From: Caulobacter segnis
Lineage (GTDB): Bacteria > Pseudomonadota > Alphaproteobacteria > Caulobacterales > Caulobacteraceae
Direction of reading: 5' to 3'
NCBI RefSeq assembly: GCF_003243465.1
Contig: NZ_QFQZ01000058.1
Span: 1-31,499 of the forward strand
DNA: 31,499 bases
The translations under genes and the position numbers were made by a program. Positions 30,128 through 31,499 of the stretch are shown here, piece after piece; position 1 is the stretch's first letter; every line of letters starts with the position of its first letter. The notes under the pieces were generated by a model. It had not been told where the DNA came from. It searched no databases and saw nothing but the letters and a program-made list of their open reading frames with translations.

Positions 30128-31499
30128 GTGGCAAGTGTATCCAACGCCGGCCCGAGCGCGGGCATGAGCGCTGACGGGGCGAAGGTAAACATGGCCTTCG
30201 TCGCCGCGATCGTCGCCGTCGCCACGATCGGCGGCTTCATGTTTGGCTACGACAGCGGTGTCATCAACGGCACTCAGGAAGGCCTCAACAGCGCCTTCAA
30301 GCTTACTGAATTCGGCACCGGCCTGAACGTGGCCGCCATCCTGATCGGCTGCGCCGTCGGCGCCTTCGCCGCCGGCCGTCTGGCCGACGTCTGGGGCCGC
30401 CGGACCGTGATGATCATCTCCGCGATCCTGTTCATCATCAGCGCGCTCGGCACCGGGGCGGCGCACACCTCGACCGTCTTCGTGATCTTCCGCCTGATCG
30501 GCGGCCTGGGCGTCGGCGCGGCCAGCGTGCTGTGCCCGGTCTACATCTCGGAAGTCACGCCCGCGAACATCCGCGGCCGCCTGTCCTCCGTGCAGCAGAT
30601 CATGATCATCACCGGCCTGACCGGCGCCTTCGTGGCGAACTACTTCCTGGCCCATACCGCCGGCAGCTCGACCGCGCCGTTCTGGCTGGACCTGCCGGCC
30701 TGGCGCTGGATGTTCTGGATGCAGGTCATCCCGGCCGGCGTCTTCTTCCTGTGCCTGCTGGGCATTCCGGAAAGCCCCCGCTACCTGGTCGCCAAGGGCC
30801 AGGACGCCAAGGCCGAGGCGATCCTCTCGCGCCTGTTCGGCGCGGGCGCCGGCGCGGCCAAGGTCACCGAGATCCGCGCCTCGCTGAGCGCCGACCACAA
30901 GCCGAAGTTCTCGGACCTGCTGGACCCGGTCAGCAAGAAGATTCGCCCGATCCTGTGGGCCGGCCTCGTGCTGGCCGTCTTCCAGCAACTGGTCGGCATC
31001 AACATCGTCTTCTACTACGGCTCGGTGCTGTGGCAGTCGGTGGGCTTCACCGAGGACGACAGCCTGAAGATCAACATCCTGTCGGGCGCGCTGTCGATCC
31101 TGGCCTGCCTGGCGGCCATCGCCCTGATCGACAAGATCGGCCGCAAGCCGCTGCTGCTGATCGGCTCGGTCGGCATGGCCGTGACCCTGGGCGTCCTGAC
31201 CTGGTGCTTCTCGACGGCCACCACCGTCAACGGCGCCCTGCACCTGGACGCCAGCGTCGGCCCGATCGCCCTGGTCGCCGCCAACCTCTACGTGATCTTC
31301 TTCAACCTCTCCTGGGGTCCGGTCATGTGGGTGATGCTGGGCGAGATGTTCCCCAACCAGATGCGCGGCTCGGCCCTGGCCGTCGCCGGCTTCGCCCAGT
31401 GGATGGCCAACTTCGCCATCTCGTTCAGCTTCCCGGCCATGGCCAAGGCCAGCCTGCCGGCCACCTACGGCTTCTACGCCGTCAGCGCCGTGATCTCGT
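30128..31499 (+). CDS. xylE: MFS sugar:proton symporter, XylE-like, 3' end cut off by window edge
   Basis: A sugar porter family transporter that imports D-xylose (or glucose) with protons through the inner membrane. The frame runs from a GTG at 30128 to the window end, 457 residues of about 480. GGGAGGA lies six bases before the GTG; an ATG at 30191 would give a shorter start but lacks such a site. Motifs: GGFMFGYDSGVINGT (TM1), GRLADVWGRRTVM (loop 2-3), RLIGGLGVGAASVLCPVYIS, PESPRYLVAKG, FQQLVGINIVFYYGS (TM7 sugar site), IDKIGRKPLLLIG and NLSWGPVMWVMLGEMFP. Its presence near xylXABCD and its likeness to Caulobacter XylE support xylose as substrate. The operator before it is an ACCGGT variant, not the exact XylR site. 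Confidence 0.88.
   Translation, partial: MASVSNAGPSAGMSADGAKVNMAFVAAIVAVATIGGFMFGYDSGVINGTQEGLNSAFKLTEFGTGLNVAAILIGCAVGAFAAGRLADVWGRRTVMIISAILFIISALGTGAAHTSTVFVIFRLIGGLGVGAASVLCPVYISEVTPANIRGRLSSVQQIMIITGLTGAFVANYFLAHTAGSSTAPFWLDLPAWRWMFWMQVIPAGVFFLCLLGIPESPRYLVAKGQDAKAEAILSRLFGAGAGAAKVTEIRASLSADHKPKFSDLLDPVSKKIRPILWAGLVLAVFQQLVGINIVFYYGSVLWQSVGFTEDDSLKINILSGALSILACLAAIALIDKIGRKPLLLIGSVGMAVTLGVLTWCFSTATTVNGALHLDASVGPIALVAANLYVIFFNLSWGPVMWVMLGEMFPNQMRGSALAVAGFAQWMANFAISFSFPAMAKASLPATYGFYAVSAVIS

Overview
The window is GC-rich, with frequent GTG and TTG starts, and looks like the chromosome of a Caulobacter species (Alphaproteobacteria, Caulobacterales). The main reasons are a complete oxidative D-xylose operon in the Caulobacter order xylX-A-B-C-D, a LacI-type XylR, a 14-bp TGTTAGCGCTACCA operator on a Caulobacter-style housekeeping promoter, and a GGAAC-N17-CGTT general-stress promoter. 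The genus is an inference from gene content; the species is not determined.

Layout. 1-3860 (minus strand): the 3' part of rpoD, a 474-bp gap, then dnaG, whose zinc-ribbon ligands are mostly lost. 4007-4987: a stress-type promoter and a BON-domain protein with a Tyr/Arg/Gly-rich arm. 5273-8223: a secreted M61 peptidase and two unrecognised small proteins. 8318-12558: a GH3 glycosidase behind an ACCGGT-type operator, a GFA/CENP-V protein, and a group III truncated haemoglobin that overlaps a 2-oxoglutarate/Fe(II) dioxygenase gene. 12647-17310: a probable iron-regulated extracytoplasmic flavin redox system made of a PepSY membrane protein, a DUF2271 protein with an ApbE flavinylation motif, a DUF4198 protein, ApbE, and a membrane-anchored flavodoxin/ferredoxin-reductase. 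17397-24884: xylR and the xylXABCD operon. 24992-31499: a TPR-GNAT fusion, yghU, a convergent TonB-dependent receptor, a PIN/Phd toxin-antitoxin pair, and a truncated XylE-like sugar transporter.

How it works together. Most of the right half serves pentose use. The GH3 enzyme could release sugars, the XylE-like transporter imports them, XylB oxidises xylose to xylonolactone, XylC opens the lactone, XylD and XylX dehydrate twice, and XylA yields 2-oxoglutarate. XylR would repress xylX until xylose is present. The GH3 gene and the transporter gene share a second LacI-type operator with an ACCGGT core.

Four long imperfect palindromes of intergenic-repeat type (4992-5117, 14802-14916, 18453-18622, 22123-22230) punctuate the window. 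One lies inside the xyl operon and one directly in front of apbE. No tRNA, rRNA, CRISPR array, insertion sequence or prophage gene was seen.
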